Notes under the pieces: model-generated | The model's database searches: none | What the model saw: only the letters and a program-made list of their open reading frames with translations | Told to the model about the DNA's origin: nothing | Shown here: in pieces, positions 26,182-34,184 of the stretch | Position numbering within the stretch: the stretch's first letter is position 1 | How the letters are laid out: the number at the start of each line of letters is the position of its first letter | Program-made: the position numbers and the translations under genes | DNA from: Pseudomonas mendocina | GTDB taxonomy: Bacteria; Pseudomonadota; Gammaproteobacteria; Pseudomonadales; Pseudomonadaceae | Direction: 5' to 3' | Assembly: GCF_003008615.1 (NCBI RefSeq) | Contig: NZ_CP027657.1 | Span: 4,774,001 to 4,838,000, forward strand | Length of the DNA stretch: 64,000 nucleotides

Positions 26182-28896
26182 ATGGATGACGTCGTAGGTC
26201 CAGCCGCTGGCAGCCTGCTGCGCTCGAAGCTTTCGCCGCCCCAGGCTTGCGCTGACTATCTGGCAAGACCCCAGGTCGAAGCCGCGCTTTGTGCCCATCC
26301 TCATGCTCGTCTCGTGCTGTTTTCCGCGCCTGCCGGCTTTGGCAAGACTACGGCTTTGGCGATGTTCGCTGCCGAGCGTCGTAATGCCGGCTCCGCTGTT
26401 GCCTGGCTTTCGCTTGGTCCTGGTGATGACGACCCGGTGCGTTTCTTTCAGCAACTCATCGAAGCACTGAGTCGTGTGCTACCGGGACTGGGCGAAGACG
26501 CGCTGGGCTATTTGCGCAACACCATGCGGGTGCCGGTCGAAGCGGTGATGGAAAGCCTGCTGGTGGATTTGGCGCAGCATCAGGAGCCGTTGTTGCTGGT
26601 GCTCGACGATCTGCACCTGATTCAGGATGCAGAGTTGCTGGCTGCCCTCAATCGCCTGATCAAACTGACGCCGCCGACCTTCACCCTGGCTATCGGCAGC
26701 CGCTCGCAACCGCCGTTGAGCCTGGCCACGCTGCGCGCCAAGGGTTTGCTTCTGGAGCTCGGCAGCGAAGAGTTGCGGCTCAATCCGGAGGAAGCGCGCG
26801 GTTACCTCGAACGCAGCGGTCTGCAGCTCGATAACGAAGCGTTCGGCGAGCTGTACAGCCATACCGAGGGCTGGATGGTTGGCGTACACCTGGCCAGCCT
26901 GTGGCTGCGCCATCAACCACGGCCGGTCGAACGCATGACCGAACTGGGCGCTGACAAAACGGCAGTCGGCGATTACCTGCTGCGTTCGGTGTTCGAGCAA
27001 CTGCCCGCCGATCGCCAGGAGCAACTGCTGGCATTGGGCGTGGCGCAGCAGCTCAGCGGTGACCTGGCCAACGCCCTGACTGGGCGGCACGACGGCCAGC
27101 AGTTGCTGGAGGAACTGGAGGCCATGCAGCTGTTCCTGTTGCCGCTGGATCGTGAGCGACAGTGGTATCGCTTTCATAACCTGTTTGCTGAGTTCTTGCG
27201 CAACCGCCTCAAGGAGCGGGATCCGGAGCGCTTCAAGCAGCTGCATTTCAACGCCAGTTTGTGGTTTACCAATCACCATATGCAGAACCTGGCCATTGAG
27301 CATGCCTGTCTTGCCGAGGATGCCGAGATGCTGGCCGCGCTGCTCGACGGCTGCGGTCTGGAGCTGATCAACCGCGGGCAGCTCAATCTCATCTACAAGT
27401 GGCGCCAGCATGTGCCGGATGAGGTTGCCGCACGTTTCCCCGTGCTGGTACTGGCCGATGTCTGGACGCGCGCGACCGAGTTGGGTCTGAGCGAGGCCAA
27501 TCGCATGCTCGACGAGCTGCTGGAGCGCTGGGGCGAATCCCGCACGTCCGGCCCGCTCAGCGACAAGTTGCTGGCGACCCTCGCGATCAAGGCGGTGATC
27601 GCCTTGCAGAAGGACGATCTGGACACCTGCGTGAACCTGGCGCGACGCATCGAGGCGCAACTCGGCCAGCACACTGCATTTCTCGAGGTGGCGATTCTCA
27701 CCGTTGGGGCGTTGGCCAACGTCATGCTCGGTCAGGTCGAGCAGGCGCGCAAACTGCTGGCATTGGCGCAGCAGCGCAATCATTTTCTCGAAGGCCGCTA
27801 CCTGGACATGCAACTGGCCAACGTGGAAGTCCTGCTTTGCCTGGAGCAGGGACGGGTCAAGCAGGCGCAACTGCTATTCGAGCAACTGCGTGCGCGAATG
27901 ATGCCCTGGTTCGGCGAGAAGTCGCGGGCACTGGTGCTGCCGACCATCAGTGAAGCGCTGATCGCCTACCATCAGGGACGCATGGAGGGTTTGCAGGAGC
28001 GGCTGCGTTGGGCGTTGGCCACGGTCGATGTGATCAACCCCATCGATCTCTACGCCCAGGCCATGCTCTGCCTGGCGCGCGTGCAGCGTTTGCAGGATAC
28101 GCCGAAGGAGGCGGCTGCGACGCTGGTGCTGATGCAGAACCTGGCAGCGCGAAACCATTCCTGGCGTTTCTATGTACAAGCGATTGGCGATGAAATTGCG
28201 CTGATCCTGCAGGAGCCTGCCGCCGATCGCAGCAAGCGTGCCGAGCAGCGCCTGAAATCGGTGGACTGGGCCAAGCTGGCCAACCATTACAAGCAGCGCA
28301 ATTTCAATCCGGTCAATTGGGTACTGGGCCTGAGCCGTATTCGCCTGCAGCAGGCGCGTGGCCATTACAGTGAAGCCCTGCACGAGATCACCCAACTGCG
28401 CAGCCAGTTACAGAACAACTGGCACGGACTGCAGCGCCTGCGACTGGATCTGCTGGCAGCGCTGAGCTATCAGCGCCTGGGCTATCAGGAGCGTTCGCAG
28501 AGCCTGTTGGTGCAGTGCCTGATTGGCGCTGAGCGAGAGGAAGCACGCAGCCTGTTCATCGAAGAGGGCGAGGCCATTCGCCAACTGCTGCAGCAATTGG
28601 AGTCGGCGGAGCGTCAGCCGGCGCTGCAGGGCTTCATCCGTAGCCTGCTGACGATCTGGCCTGGCCAGGACTCCCGCCAGGCGCTGGATGTGCTGGAGGA
28701 GGGGCTGACCGATCGCGAGCGTGAAGTCGTGTGTCTCGCCGCCAAGGGCATGTCCAACGAAGAGATTGGTCAGCAACTGTCGCTGGCGCTGGGAACCGTC
28801 AAGTGGCACCTGCACAACATCTACGAAAAGCTCAAGGTGCGTAACCGCACCCAAGCCATCCGCCGTGCCCGCGAATTGAGCCTGCTCGAATCATGA
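26182..28896 (+). CDS. MalT-type LuxR regulator (LAL family) 1
   Basis: A 904-residue large ATP-binding LuxR regulator. Walker A APAGFGKTT is at 50-58, Walker B LLLVLDDLHLI near 146, a TPR-like helical array fills the middle, and the C-terminal LuxR HTH spans about 838-900 (LTDREREVVCLAAKGMSNEE, then GTVKWHLHNIYEKL). Such proteins are activated by binding an inducer plus ATP. AAGGGA lies about eight bases before the ATG. The stop overlaps the next regulator's start by four bases (ATGA), so the two are co-translated. The inducer is unknown; the adjacent envelope operon is the likely target. Confidence 0.9.
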   Translation: MDDVVGPAAGSLLRSKLSPPQACADYLARPQVEAALCAHPHARLVLFSAPAGFGKTTALAMFAAERRNAGSAVAWLSLGPGDDDPVRFFQQLIEALSRVLPGLGEDALGYLRNTMRVPVEAVMESLLVDLAQHQEPLLLVLDDLHLIQDAELLAALNRLIKLTPPTFTLAIGSRSQPPLSLATLRAKGLLLELGSEELRLNPEEARGYLERSGLQLDNEAFGELYSHTEGWMVGVHLASLWLRHQPRPVERMTELGADKTAVGDYLLRSVFEQLPADRQEQLLALGVAQQLSGDLANALTGRHDGQQLLEELEAMQLFLLPLDRERQWYRFHNLFAEFLRNRLKERDPERFKQLHFNASLWFTNHHMQNLAIEHACLAEDAEMLAALLDGCGLELINRGQLNLIYKWRQHVPDEVAARFPVLVLADVWTRATELGLSEANRMLDELLERWGESRTSGPLSDKLLATLAIKAVIALQKDDLDTCVNLARRIEAQLGQHTAFLEVAILTVGALANVMLGQVEQARKLLALAQQRNHFLEGRYLDMQLANVEVLLCLEQGRVKQAQLLFEQLRARMMPWFGEKSRALVLPTISEALIAYHQGRMEGLQERLRWALATVDVINPIDLYAQAMLCLARVQRLQDTPKEAAATLVLMQNLAARNHSWRFYVQAIGDEIALILQEPAADRSKRAEQRLKSVDWAKLANHYKQRNFNPVNWVLGLSRIRLQQARGHYSEALHEITQLRSQLQNNWHGLQRLRLDLLAALSYQRLGYQERSQSLLVQCLIGAEREEARSLFIEEGEAIRQLLQQLESAERQPALQGFIRSLLTIWPGQDSRQALDVLEEGLTDREREVVCLAAKGMSNEEIGQQLSLALGTVKWHLHNIYEKLKVRNRTQAIRRARELSLLES

Positions 28897-31616
28897 TCAA
28901 TCAGACCCCGTCCTGTCCGTCCCCTATTCCATTGCTGCGTACCAAGCTCTATCCCGCCCATGGCGAAGGCGCTCCGCTGCTGGAACGTTCGGCGTTGCTG
29001 GAACGCTTGCAGGCTGCCCGCGAGCAACGCCTGATCGTGCTCAGTGCTCCGGCCGGATTTGGCAAGAGCACCGTGCTCAGCCAGTGGCGTCGTCGCCTGC
29101 AGGAGCAAGGCGCGCGAGTCGCCTGGCTATCCTGCGATGAGGCCGACAGTGAGCCGCCACGATTTCTCCAGTACCTGGTGGCGGCCATCGAAGCGGCTTG
29201 CCCGGGTGTGGGTCGCAGTGCTTCGGCGCTGCTCCAGGGCGAGGTCAACTGGCCGATCGAAGCCGTGATCGATGCCTTTCTCGAAGACCTCAAGGGAATT
29301 CCTGGCGAGCTGTACCTGATGCTGGATGACTTTCATCGCATTCGGCATCCCTCTCTCGGGCAGGGCGCGCGCTACCTGGTAGAGCGTCTACCCAAGCATG
29401 TGCGGTTGGCGGTCAGTACGCGTTATCAGCCGCGCTTTCTCGAAGAGCCGCCGTCGCTCGGCGGCTGGGCATTCTGGCTCAAGGCCGAGGATTTGCGCCT
29501 GACGCGTGCCGAGACCGCAGCCTATTTCCGCGACATCAAGCGCCTGGCTTTGGATGAAGGTGAACTCAACCAGCTTTATGCCCGCACCGAGGGTTGGATC
29601 ACCGCCTTGCACCTGGCCGCCCTGGCGCTGCCGCGGCAGCATGATCGTGCGGCTTTTCTGGCCGGTATCTCGGGCTCTGAGCGCAATATCGCCGATTACC
29701 TGGCCGAGGATGTAGTGGCCAGTTTGCCTGAGGCCCTGCAGTTGTTTCTCGACCAGACCTCGGTGCTCGACGAGTTCAATGCCGACCTGTGCAACGCACT
29801 GACTGGTCGTCACGACGGGCGTGACATGTTGCGTAGGCTGCAAGGCGAGCAGTTGTTCGTGATACCACTGGACGAGCAGGGTGAATGGTTTCGCTATCAC
29901 CACCTGTTCGCCGAGTTTCTCCAGGCGCGACTGGCCAAGCGGGGTGACCCGGCACATCTGCTGCATGCCGCCGCGCGCTGGTGCGAAAGCCATGATCTGG
30001 CCGACAAGTCGATCAAGTACGCCCTGCGCGCACGCGATTACGCCTTCGCTGCCGAACTGCTGGAGCGCCAGGGTGCGCGCCTGATCGCCGGCAACCGGGT
30101 GTACGGCATCCTGGCCATTCTCAAGGACATTCCGTCGGTGGTGATCGCCGAGCAACCGGTGTTCCAGATCTTCTACGCCTGGCAGTTGGCTTTCGAACAG
30201 AAGTTCGCCGAGTCCGAGGCGCTGATCGAAGAGGTCAGCACGCGTCTGACCCAAGGGCGTGGCAAGGGCATTCATTTCGGCCTGATCGAGTTGCTGGCCG
30301 CGGCCCAGGTGCTCAAGGCACTGGTGCTGCTGTATCAGGACAAACTCGAGGCCTGCCTCAAGGTCGCCGGTCACTGGCTGGCCCTGGTGCCGCAGAACCA
30401 GCCGGTGTTTCGTGCCAGCCTGGCGTGCGTGCAGGCCGCGGCATTCGCTCTACTGGGCGAGTTCGGCGAAGCGGCCAAGGCCATTGCCGTCGCGCGCGAG
30501 TGCCTGCGCGAGTGCGAGAGCGAATACCTGCATGTGATGGCCAGCCTGATCGAGGCGCTGATCTGCAAGGAATATGGCGAACTGGAGCGTGGCCGCGCCC
30601 TGGCCGAGGCCGCGCGGGCGCGGGTCGAGCAGGTGTTCGGCCGGCGCAGTCGGGTCGGTGGCCCGCTGGGGCTGGCGTATGCCGATCTGTTGTACGAGCA
30701 GGATCGCCATGGCGCGATCCTCGCCGAATTGCCGCTGGCCACGACCTGGCGCGATGTCGCCACGCCAGTCGAGTTGATCAGCCGCGGCAAGCTGGTCATG
30801 GCACGTGCGCGTTTCTTCGCCGGTGCCGCTGAGCAGGGTTTGGAAGAACTCGACGAGTGGCTGGCTGGTTTGCAAGGGCCAGGCTACGAGCGGGTGTTCG
30901 CCCTCGGTATGGGTTGCAAGGTGCAGTTCCTGTTGTGGTTGCGTCGGCCTAACGAGGCGCAGCGCATTTACATGCAGTTGGAGCGTCATCTGGCTGCGCT
31001 GCCCATCGAACGCTATGGCGATGCTCACACTGCCCTGGCGCTGAGCCAGGCGCGGCTGGCGTTGAGCGAGCGACGGGTGGATAAGGCCCAGGCCAGCCTG
31101 GAAGCATGCCTGGCCAAGCAGGGCGCCGAGCACCAACGCGACCGGCGTTTGCGTTTGAGCCTGTTACTTTCTGTGGCGTACTGGCGCAAAGGTAACAGCG
31201 AAAAAGCCTTCACCTTGTTGCGCGCGACCCTCGAAGAAGCCTGGCAATGCGGCTATCGCCGGTTGTTCCAGGATGATGCCCTGTGGTTGCTGCCGCTCTG
31301 GGACGCCTGGAACAGCGCCGAGCCCAAGCGCGCCGCAGCCTGGCAGGGCGTCGCTGAAATGCTCCGCGAGCAGTGCCGCAGACTGGCCGTGGATACTGAA
31401 AGTTTTGAGGAAAATCAGGATGTTAGCCATCGGGAACGAGAGATCCTGCGGCTCGTCGCGGCAGGGCTTTCCAACCGTGATATCGCTCAGGCAGTGCACT
31501 TGTCGGAGGCCACCATCAAGTGGCATCTGCACAATCTGTTTTCCAAGCTGGGGGTACGCAGCCGTACTCAGGCCGTGCTCAAGGGCAAGAGCCTGGGGCT
31601 GCTGAGTGAGGCGTGA
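28893..31616 (+). CDS. MalT-type LuxR regulator (LAL family) 2
   Basis: A 907-residue paralogue of the preceding gene. Walker A APAGFGKST is at 53-61, YLMLDDFHRI is Walker B, and the HTH near the C-terminus reads LRLVAAGLSNRDIAQAVHLS then ATIKWHLHNLFSKLG. The same domain order and length with clear divergence point to an old tandem duplication. The ATGA overlap suggests equal synthesis and possibly a heteromer. As I recall, P. aeruginosa has a similar pair (PA1759-PA1760) after pabB. Confidence 0.9.
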   Translation: MINQTPSCPSPIPLLRTKLYPAHGEGAPLLERSALLERLQAAREQRLIVLSAPAGFGKSTVLSQWRRRLQEQGARVAWLSCDEADSEPPRFLQYLVAAIEAACPGVGRSASALLQGEVNWPIEAVIDAFLEDLKGIPGELYLMLDDFHRIRHPSLGQGARYLVERLPKHVRLAVSTRYQPRFLEEPPSLGGWAFWLKAEDLRLTRAETAAYFRDIKRLALDEGELNQLYARTEGWITALHLAALALPRQHDRAAFLAGISGSERNIADYLAEDVVASLPEALQLFLDQTSVLDEFNADLCNALTGRHDGRDMLRRLQGEQLFVIPLDEQGEWFRYHHLFAEFLQARLAKRGDPAHLLHAAARWCESHDLADKSIKYALRARDYAFAAELLERQGARLIAGNRVYGILAILKDIPSVVIAEQPVFQIFYAWQLAFEQKFAESEALIEEVSTRLTQGRGKGIHFGLIELLAAAQVLKALVLLYQDKLEACLKVAGHWLALVPQNQPVFRASLACVQAAAFALLGEFGEAAKAIAVARECLRECESEYLHVMASLIEALICKEYGELERGRALAEAARARVEQVFGRRSRVGGPLGLAYADLLYEQDRHGAILAELPLATTWRDVATPVELISRGKLVMARARFFAGAAEQGLEELDEWLAGLQGPGYERVFALGMGCKVQFLLWLRRPNEAQRIYMQLERHLAALPIERYGDAHTALALSQARLALSERRVDKAQASLEACLAKQGAEHQRDRRLRLSLLLSVAYWRKGNSEKAFTLLRATLEEAWQCGYRRLFQDDALWLLPLWDAWNSAEPKRAAAWQGVAEMLREQCRRLAVDTESFEENQDVSHREREILRLVAAGLSNRDIAQAVHLSEATIKWHLHNLFSKLGVRSRTQAVLKGKSLGLLSEA

Positions 31617-31854
31617 TGGAAGTGGTAGGGGTTGGGAGCGTCATGCTCCATCCCTTGGATGGGCTGGCAGTTCAATGGTGGATTAGTAGCTTGTAGCCAT
31701 CTCGAAGCGCAGTGCGTTTCGCGAATCCAAACCTGGCGTACTTAGGGAAGCCGCGACAGGTCTGGTGGTCGGCATGGGCCGATCAGGCTGCTCGTGACAG
31801 GACGTCACCGGCAGAGCCCGGGGAACCCCCATTTGAACTGTGGAGATAACAACA
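31617..31854 (+). promoter_or_regulatory. Intergenic region before the envelope operon
   Basis: 238 bases without a gene. Two overlapping hairpins follow the regulator stop: GGAGC/GCTCC (31635-31649) and CCATCC/GGATGG (31648-31662), without a T-run. TCGGC-N4-GCCGA lies near 31770. No confident sigma-70 or sigma-54 box or MalT-type box array was found, so LAL-dependent activation is only inferred. Confidence 0.4.
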
Positions 31855-32277
31855 ATGATGACCCTGAAAAAACTCGCTCTTGCCGCCGCCGTCATGGCCG
31901 TCCCGTTCATGGCCCAGGCCGACCTGAAGGCGTTGGACGACGCCGACCTGGCTGGCGTAACCGGTCAGGCCGGTATCAGCATCGCCGGTAACTTCGATGC
32001 CACCATCGGCTCCATCGTCTACACCGACACCGAGACCGGTGTCAGCGATGGCAGCAACAGCCTGAGCCTGAACACCGTCAGCCTGTCCGGCTTCAACATC
32101 GATGAGTCCAACCCGCTGACCATCGACGTCAAGGACAACAAACTGGAAATCGGTCTGCCGGGCATCAACGGCGGCGTTTCGGTCGGTGCGGTGAAGATTG
32201 GCGCCAACAGCATTGGTGGCGTGGCCATCAATGGTCTGGACATGGCCGGCTCCACCGTCAAGATCTGGGGTCATTGA
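31855..32277 (+). CDS. Small exported beta-rich protein with double-glycine-like leader motif (FilA-like)
   Basis: A 140-residue protein. Residues 1-22 are a Sec signal peptide (KKLALAAAVMAVPFMAQA). Directly after it comes LDDADLAGVTGQAG: L27-x3-D31-L32-x2-V35-x-G37, the spacing of C39-processed double-glycine leaders, but with Gln at the -1 position. The rest is rich in Gly, Ser, Asn, Asp, Val and Ile with short repeating beta-like units (GGVSVGAVKIGANSIGGVAI). It resembles the DUF6160/FilA-type proteins encoded near C39 proteases in Acinetobacter and Pseudomonas. The ATG at 31855 has GGAG nine bases upstream. I infer that it is the exported substrate of this operon. Confidence 0.75.
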   Translation: MMTLKKLALAAAVMAVPFMAQADLKALDDADLAGVTGQAGISIAGNFDATIGSIVYTDTETGVSDGSNSLSLNTVSLSGFNIDESNPLTIDVKDNKLEIGLPGINGGVSVGAVKIGANSIGGVAINGLDMAGSTVKIWGH

Positions 32278-32298
32278 TCCTCGTCTGATCTGATTCAC

Positions 32299-32334
32299 AG
32301 GAGCTCTGCTGCCGTTCGCGGCCGGGCTCCTGCC
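32299..32334 (+). other. Hairpin between the substrate gene and the C39 protease gene
   Basis: CAGGAGC and GCTCCTG are inverted across a GC-rich loop, without a T-run. It could act as a partial terminator or mRNA stabiliser so that the first gene is made in excess. Confidence 0.45.
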
Positions 32335-32361
32335 CTGTTGTACGCAGTTGCGGATTGACCA

Positions 32362-33123
32362 ATGATCGAAATTCTCGTGGGCAGCCTGATCGGTTTGTAC
32401 GGTTTTACCGAGGCTGTCGACATCAAGCCGCAGCCCGCCGGTACCGTGAACATCACTCAGCAACTGGTGCCCAATGGCCCGCTGCGCGAGTCGGTGGTTC
32501 TCGAGCCGATGAGCCAGTTGCAGTTTCGCAACGTGATCCGCCAGGCCTATGACTACAGCTGCGGCTCTGCGGCGTTGACCACGCTGCTGGACTATTACCT
32601 CGGGCGCAACCTGGAAGAGCGCCAGGTGATGGAAGGGCTGCTGCACTTCGGCGAGGCGGAGAAGATCGTCGAGCGCCGCGGTTTCTCGCTGCTGGACATG
32701 AAACGCTTCGTCACCGCCCTGGGCTACAAGAGCGGTGGTTTTCGCGCCGGATTCGATGATCTGGCCCAGCTCGAACACCCGGCCATCGTGCCCATCGAGT
32801 ACGCCGGCTTCAAACACTTCGTGGTGGTGCGCGACGTCTACAACGACCACGTGTTCGTTGCCGATCCTGCGCTCGGCAACATCAGCTTCACCCGCGTGCG
32901 CTTCGAGGAAATCTGGGATCAGAACGTGCTGTTCGTGATCTTCCCCAGTGGTAACGAGCCGCCCAATGCCATGGCGCTGACCGACCGCGACCTGCGCATC
33001 ATCGACGACCGCACCATCAGCATGCTGGCTTTCCGCGAATTTCCGCAGATGGCCAAGTTCACGACGAATCAGGCCGACCAACTGGGGTCGGGAGGCGACA
33101 TTCAATACATTCGCCGCAAGTGA
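32362..33123 (+). CDS. Periplasmic C39-family cysteine protease (FapD/FilB-like)
   Basis: A 253-residue protein with an N-terminal hydrophobic segment (ILVGSLIGLYGF) for export or anchoring, then a peptidase C39 fold. The active-site set is complete: Gln61 and Cys67 in IRQAYDYSCGSAAL, His152 in GFKHFVVV and Asp168 in ADPALG. There is no ABC transporter domain, unlike bacteriocin exporters; the same stand-alone form occurs as FapD in the functional-amyloid operon. The gene upstream encodes a candidate substrate with a leader-like motif. A C-terminal tail of about 45 residues follows the protease domain. Confidence 0.82.
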   Translation: MIEILVGSLIGLYGFTEAVDIKPQPAGTVNITQQLVPNGPLRESVVLEPMSQLQFRNVIRQAYDYSCGSAALTTLLDYYLGRNLEERQVMEGLLHFGEAEKIVERRGFSLLDMKRFVTALGYKSGGFRAGFDDLAQLEHPAIVPIEYAGFKHFVVVRDVYNDHVFVADPALGNISFTRVRFEEIWDQNVLFVIFPSGNEPPNAMALTDRDLRIIDDRTISMLAFREFPQMAKFTTNQADQLGSGGDIQYIRRK

Positions 33124-33161
33124 TTCACCCGGCATAACAATAACGATCTGGGGATAGCGTC

Positions 33162-34166
33162 ATGGGAGTTTGGGGGTATGCATGGCTGGCCATGCTGACG
33201 CTGGTTGCGACACAGCCGTTGATGGCCGAAGAAGCCACGGTCGACGACGCGCGCGATGCGTTGACCAAGAAAGACGACGACGCCGATAGCGCCAAGGCGC
33301 TGGAGGAGGTGTTCCAGGCCGCTGAGAAGAGCTACACGCTACTCAAGAAGGGCGAGCGTACCCTGACTTACGGCTTCGACTATTCGTTGCTACGCGATAC
33401 GCAGATCCAGACCGTCCGCACCGGGCAGAACGTCTACAGCGTGATCGGCCAGAGCGAGGCGCAGCATACCTTCACCAACTCCTTCACCTTCGATTACGGG
33501 GTGTGGGACAACCTCACCTTCAGCATGCGTGTGCCGTTCCTGGCCAAGTACGACACCGAACGCGATCTGAGTACCTATAGCCTCGGCGACATTTCCGCGA
33601 GCTTTCGCTGGCAGCCCTGGTCGTCGGCGCGCGGCCGCCCCGTCACCACCTTGTTCGCCACCCTTGGCCTGCCGACCGGCGACAGCCCATACGACGTCAG
33701 CCTGGACAACGGCCTGGCCACCGGCAGCGGTTACTACAGCCTGGGCGTGGGCGCGAACCTCTCCTACGTGATCGATCCGGTGGTGCTGTTCGGCTCGCTT
33801 GGCTACACCTACAACCTGCCAATTCGCGATGCTGATCAGGTGCGTGGCGGGCGCTTGCTGGAGGAGGTCGACCCGGGTTCGAGCCTGTCGCTGAGCATGG
33901 GCTTCGCTTACGCGCTGTCTTACGACGTGTCGCTGGCCACGTCATTCCAGATGGCGCACAACCTGGCGCCGAAATTCAAGTTCAGCGACGCCACCTTCGA
34001 AGGTAACGAACAGACCAGTGCAGTGATGAACTTCTCGCTGGGCCTGCGCACGTCGCCGAATACCATCGTCAACGTCAATGCCGGTTTCGGTATGACCGAA
34101 GATTCGCCCGATGTCCTGCTCGGGATTTCCATGCCCCTGGATATCAAGGGCCTCAAGGCCGAGTAA
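33162..34166 (+). CDS. Outer-membrane barrel with N-terminal helical plug (FapF-like transporter)
   Basis: A 334-residue protein. The signal peptide ends near PLMAEE. Residues about 25-62 are charged and helical (DDARDALTKKDDDADSAKAL), then an antiparallel beta-barrel begins (TLTYGFDYSLLRD) and runs to the C-terminus, of the phenol-MetA-degradation/FapF type. In FapF a helical coil sits below the barrel and gates export of amyloid subunits; the layout here is the same. GGGGAT precedes the ATG. The gene follows the C39 protease by 38 bases. Transport direction and substrate are inferred from context only. Confidence 0.72.
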   Translation: MGVWGYAWLAMLTLVATQPLMAEEATVDDARDALTKKDDDADSAKALEEVFQAAEKSYTLLKKGERTLTYGFDYSLLRDTQIQTVRTGQNVYSVIGQSEAQHTFTNSFTFDYGVWDNLTFSMRVPFLAKYDTERDLSTYSLGDISASFRWQPWSSARGRPVTTLFATLGLPTGDSPYDVSLDNGLATGSGYYSLGVGANLSYVIDPVVLFGSLGYTYNLPIRDADQVRGGRLLEEVDPGSSLSLSMGFAYALSYDVSLATSFQMAHNLAPKFKFSDATFEGNEQTSAVMNFSLGLRTSPNTIVNVNAGFGMTEDSPDVLLGISMPLDIKGLKAE

Positions 34167-34184
34167 GCAGCGAGCGAACCTGAT

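Noticed and set aside
26479..27870. A 463-codon antisense frame within the first LAL regulator
   Set aside because: Gln/Leu-rich shadow of a TPR-like helical region.
31617..31854. MalT-type boxes for the two LAL regulators
   Set aside because: GGATGG-like bits occur only as parts of a hairpin; no repeated, spaced box array is visible.
31783..33135. A 450-codon antisense frame across the substrate and C39 protease genes
   Set aside because: It spans two convincing sense genes with signal peptides and catalytic residues and has no motif of its own.
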